Positions 62,227 through 64,000 of a stretch of DNA of 64,000 nucleotides are shown one piece after another. The DNA lies in the NCBI RefSeq assembly GCF_002900965.1, contig NZ_PJOM01000004.1, positions 1-64,000 on the forward strand, written 5' to 3'. The position numbers were made by a program, and so were the translations under genes. This stretch comes from Pseudotabrizicola formosa. Its GTDB lineage: Bacteria > Pseudomonadota > Alphaproteobacteria > Rhodobacterales > Rhodobacteraceae. Every line of letters begins with the position of its first letter. Position 1 is the first letter of the stretch. The notes under the pieces are model-generated. The model was not told where the DNA came from and ran no database searches. It saw nothing but the letters and a program-made list of their open reading frames with translations.

Positions 62227-63530
62227 CGGCACAGCACGTGCCACCCGGCCTTGGGGCCAGTGGCCCGCTCTGGCTTGGGAGCCTGACGCTTCTGGCGCTG
62301 ATCGGCGGTGTTGGTCTGTGGTCGGTGACCACGACGATTGCCGGGGCCATCGTCGCGCCCGGTCAGGTCGAGGTCGAGCGCAACCGCCAGATTGTGCAGC
62401 ACCCCGACGGCGGCGTTGTGGCCGAGATCATGGTGACCGAAGGGGAAACGGTTGTTGCAGGCGAGGTTCTGCTGCGGCTGGAAGGCGGACCCATCAAATC
62501 GGATCTGGCCATCATCGAAGGCCAGTTGTCGGAATTGCAGGCCCGGCGCGCGCGGCTGGAGGCAGAGCGAGAGGGTGCGGCGCAAATGTCTGTGCCGCAG
62601 GCGCTGTTACAGCGCGCAAAGGGAAACCCTGACACGGCAGACCAGATCCAAGGCCAGCAACGCCTGTTCGCGGCACGTCAGGAAACGCTTGCCGGCACCA
62701 CCCTTCAATTGACGGAGCGTATCGCCCAGATATCGTCCTACATCGCGGGTATCGAGGCACAGGCGGAGGCGCTGTCTGACCAGCGCGACCTGATCAGGCA
62801 AGAGCTTGCAGATCAGCAGGCGCTTCTGGCCAAGGGTTTGGCCCAGGCCCCGCGCGTGCTTGCATTGCAGCGCGAGGCGGCAAGGCTGGCCGGTCAGGCC
62901 GGAGAATTGGCGGCATCACGCGCGCAGGCCCAAGGGCAGATCACGGAAATCAAAATGGAAATCCTTGGCCTGTCGTCGCAGCGCCGCGAAGACGCAAGCC
63001 TGCAGCTGCGCGATATCGGCACGACCGAACTGGAATTGATCCAGCGGCAACGCGCCCTGTCAGACCAGGTTGCGCAACTTAATATCCGCGCGCCAGTGGC
63101 GGGCATTGTGCTTGGCCTGCAGATCACGACCCCGCGCGCCGTGCTGCGCCCGGCAGAAGCGGTGGCCCATATCATCCCGCAGGACAGGCCGCTGGTGATT
63201 GCGGCCCGGATCGCACCGATCCATATTGATGAGGTGTATTCAGGCCAGCCGGTCAAACTGATGTTTCCGGCCTATTCGGCCCGGACCACGCCAGAGGTGA
63301 CCGGCTTTGTCACCACCGTTTCAGCCGATGTGCTGACCGACCCGACAACCCAGTCTCTCTATTACCGCGCCGAAATTGCGATTCCACCGGCAGAGGCGAC
63401 GCGGCTGGGTCAAACCCTGGTGCCGGGCATGCCGGTAGATGCCTTTCTGCAAACCGGGGCGCGGACGCCCCTTGCCTATCTGCTCAAACCCTTTTCCGAC
63501 TACTTCGCGCAGGCGTTCCGCGAAAGCTGA
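62223..63530 (+). CDS. HlyD-family membrane-fusion protein of type I secretion
   Basis: A 435-residue periplasmic adaptor (PrtE/HlyD type). One membrane helix near residues 18-38 is followed by a split lipoyl domain (IVQHPDGGVVAEIMVTEGETV), a long coiled coil (about 110-270) and a beta-barrel part with IRAPVAGIVLGLQ and PQDRPLVIAARIAPIHID. It is coupled to the ABC gene by ATGA. The C-terminus ends three bases from the convergent purU gene. Confidence 0.9.
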   Translation: MTAQHVPPGLGASGPLWLGSLTLLALIGGVGLWSVTTTIAGAIVAPGQVEVERNRQIVQHPDGGVVAEIMVTEGETVVAGEVLLRLEGGPIKSDLAIIEGQLSELQARRARLEAEREGAAQMSVPQALLQRAKGNPDTADQIQGQQRLFAARQETLAGTTLQLTERIAQISSYIAGIEAQAEALSDQRDLIRQELADQQALLAKGLAQAPRVLALQREAARLAGQAGELAASRAQAQGQITEIKMEILGLSSQRREDASLQLRDIGTTELELIQRQRALSDQVAQLNIRAPVAGIVLGLQITTPRAVLRPAEAVAHIIPQDRPLVIAARIAPIHIDEVYSGQPVKLMFPAYSARTTPEVTGFVTTVSADVLTDPTTQSLYYRAEIAIPPAEATRLGQTLVPGMPVDAFLQTGARTPLAYLLKPFSDYFAQAFRES

Positions 63531-63533
63531 CGG

Positions 63534-64000
63534 TCAGCCCATCCGCTCCGACGCGTAAGACCCCGGGGACGCAGGGAAAACCACGGTCTTGCTGCCATTG
63601 ATGAACACCCGGCCATGCACATGGGCATGGATCGCGCGCGACAACACCTGGCTTTCCACATCGCGGCCCAGCGAGACGTAATCCTCATTCGATTGCGCAT
63701 GGGTGACACGAATGATGTCCTGCTCGATGATCGGGCCTTCGTCCAGATCAGCGGTCACATAATGCGACGTGGCCCCGATCAGTTTGACGCCCTTTTCAAA
63801 AGCCTGCTTGTAGGGGTTGGCGCCCTTGAAGCTGGGCAGGAAGGAATGGTGAATGTTGATGATCCGGCCCGACATCTTGCGGCACATCTCATCGGACAAG
63901 ACCTGCATATAGCGCGCCAGCACGATCAGTTCGGCCCCGGTTTCCTCGACGATCCGCATCTGCTCGGCCTCGGCCTGCGCCTTGTTCTGCGGGGTGACCT
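63534..64000 (-). CDS. purU: Formyltetrahydrofolate deformylase, C-terminal part
   Basis: The last about 155 residues of a PurU-type enzyme that splits 10-formyl-THF to formate and THF; the gene runs off the window end. Family motifs are [43 protein letters not shown] and RVTHAQS, with the catalytic His in the HHS region and Asp in DLDEGP. The N-terminal ACT domain is not visible. Confidence 0.93.
   Translation of the reverse strand, partial: VTPQNKAQAEAEQMRIVEETGAELIVLARYMQVLSDEMCRKMSGRIINIHHSFLPSFKGANPYKQAFEKGVKLIGATSHYVTADLDEGPIIEQDIIRVTHAQSNEDYVSLGRDVESQVLSRAIHAHVHGRVFINGSKTVVFPASPGSYASERMG

Overview
The window is high-GC DNA from an alphaproteobacterium, most likely Rhodobacteraceae (Roseobacter-like). 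The reasons are the gene families present (TRAP and TAXI-TRAP transporters, BCCT, an HpsN/CuyA-type sulfonate pair, PmbA next to CysQ, a fused DctQM permease), the codon usage and the many TTG/GTG starts. This is inference from content; no search was run.

Layout. 0.2-1.8 kb: a cytoplasmic chemotaxis-like coiled-coil protein. 1.9-7.4 kb: a mosaic catabolic cluster (cyclase-family hydrolase, AtoE-type carboxylate carrier, YciI protein, muconolactone isomerase, SDR, enol-lactone hydrolase, LysR). 7.6-11.0 kb: a PhnDCEE phosphonate-type ABC importer. 11.4-16.2 kb: a small SH3 protein, a long gene-free stretch, then a methyltransferase, a FeeM-like N-acyltransferase, a six-TM histidine kinase and a single-domain response regulator. 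16.5-23.9 kb: hexuronate catabolism and uptake (two GntR regulators, UxuA, TRAP DctPQM, a DapA-family lyase/aldolase). 23.9-27.0 kb: a TAXI-TRAP system. 27.1-31.5 kb: a BigR-type persulfide-response operon (SulP, persulfide dioxygenase-like MBL, two YeeE/YedE half-proteins, DUF2892, ArsR). 31.9-33.6 kb: a BCCT transporter.

33.8-47.0 kb is a 13.2-kb integrative element in tRNA-Arg(CCT), bounded by a 27-bp exact core inside a 116-bp ungapped imperfect repeat. It carries a tyrosine recombinase, an excisionase-like protein, an XRE repressor, a four-gene defence-like operon (HigA-type HTH, Abi-C-like protein, EVE-like/GIY-YIG-like protein, cyclase-fold-like protein), a 1356-aa STAND NTPase with a C-terminal PD-(D/E)XK-like domain, HipBA, a MobC-like protein and a phage-O-like replication protein with palindromic repeats inside its own gene.

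47.2-64.0 kb returns to core-type genes: a GntR/LacI-type regulator, a crotonase, an SDR, PmbA, CysQ, a DEAD-box helicase with a repetitive basic tail, HpsN-CuyA-racemase, LysR, proline iminopeptidase, UbiG, a PrtDE-type type I secretion pair and the end of PurU.

The two strongest candidates for undescribed biology are the acyltransferase/methyltransferase/six-TM-kinase/regulator cluster at 12.6-16.2 kb, which looks like a self-contained signal synthesis and sensing module, and the defence cargo of the tRNA-Arg element at 36.0-43.0 kb.
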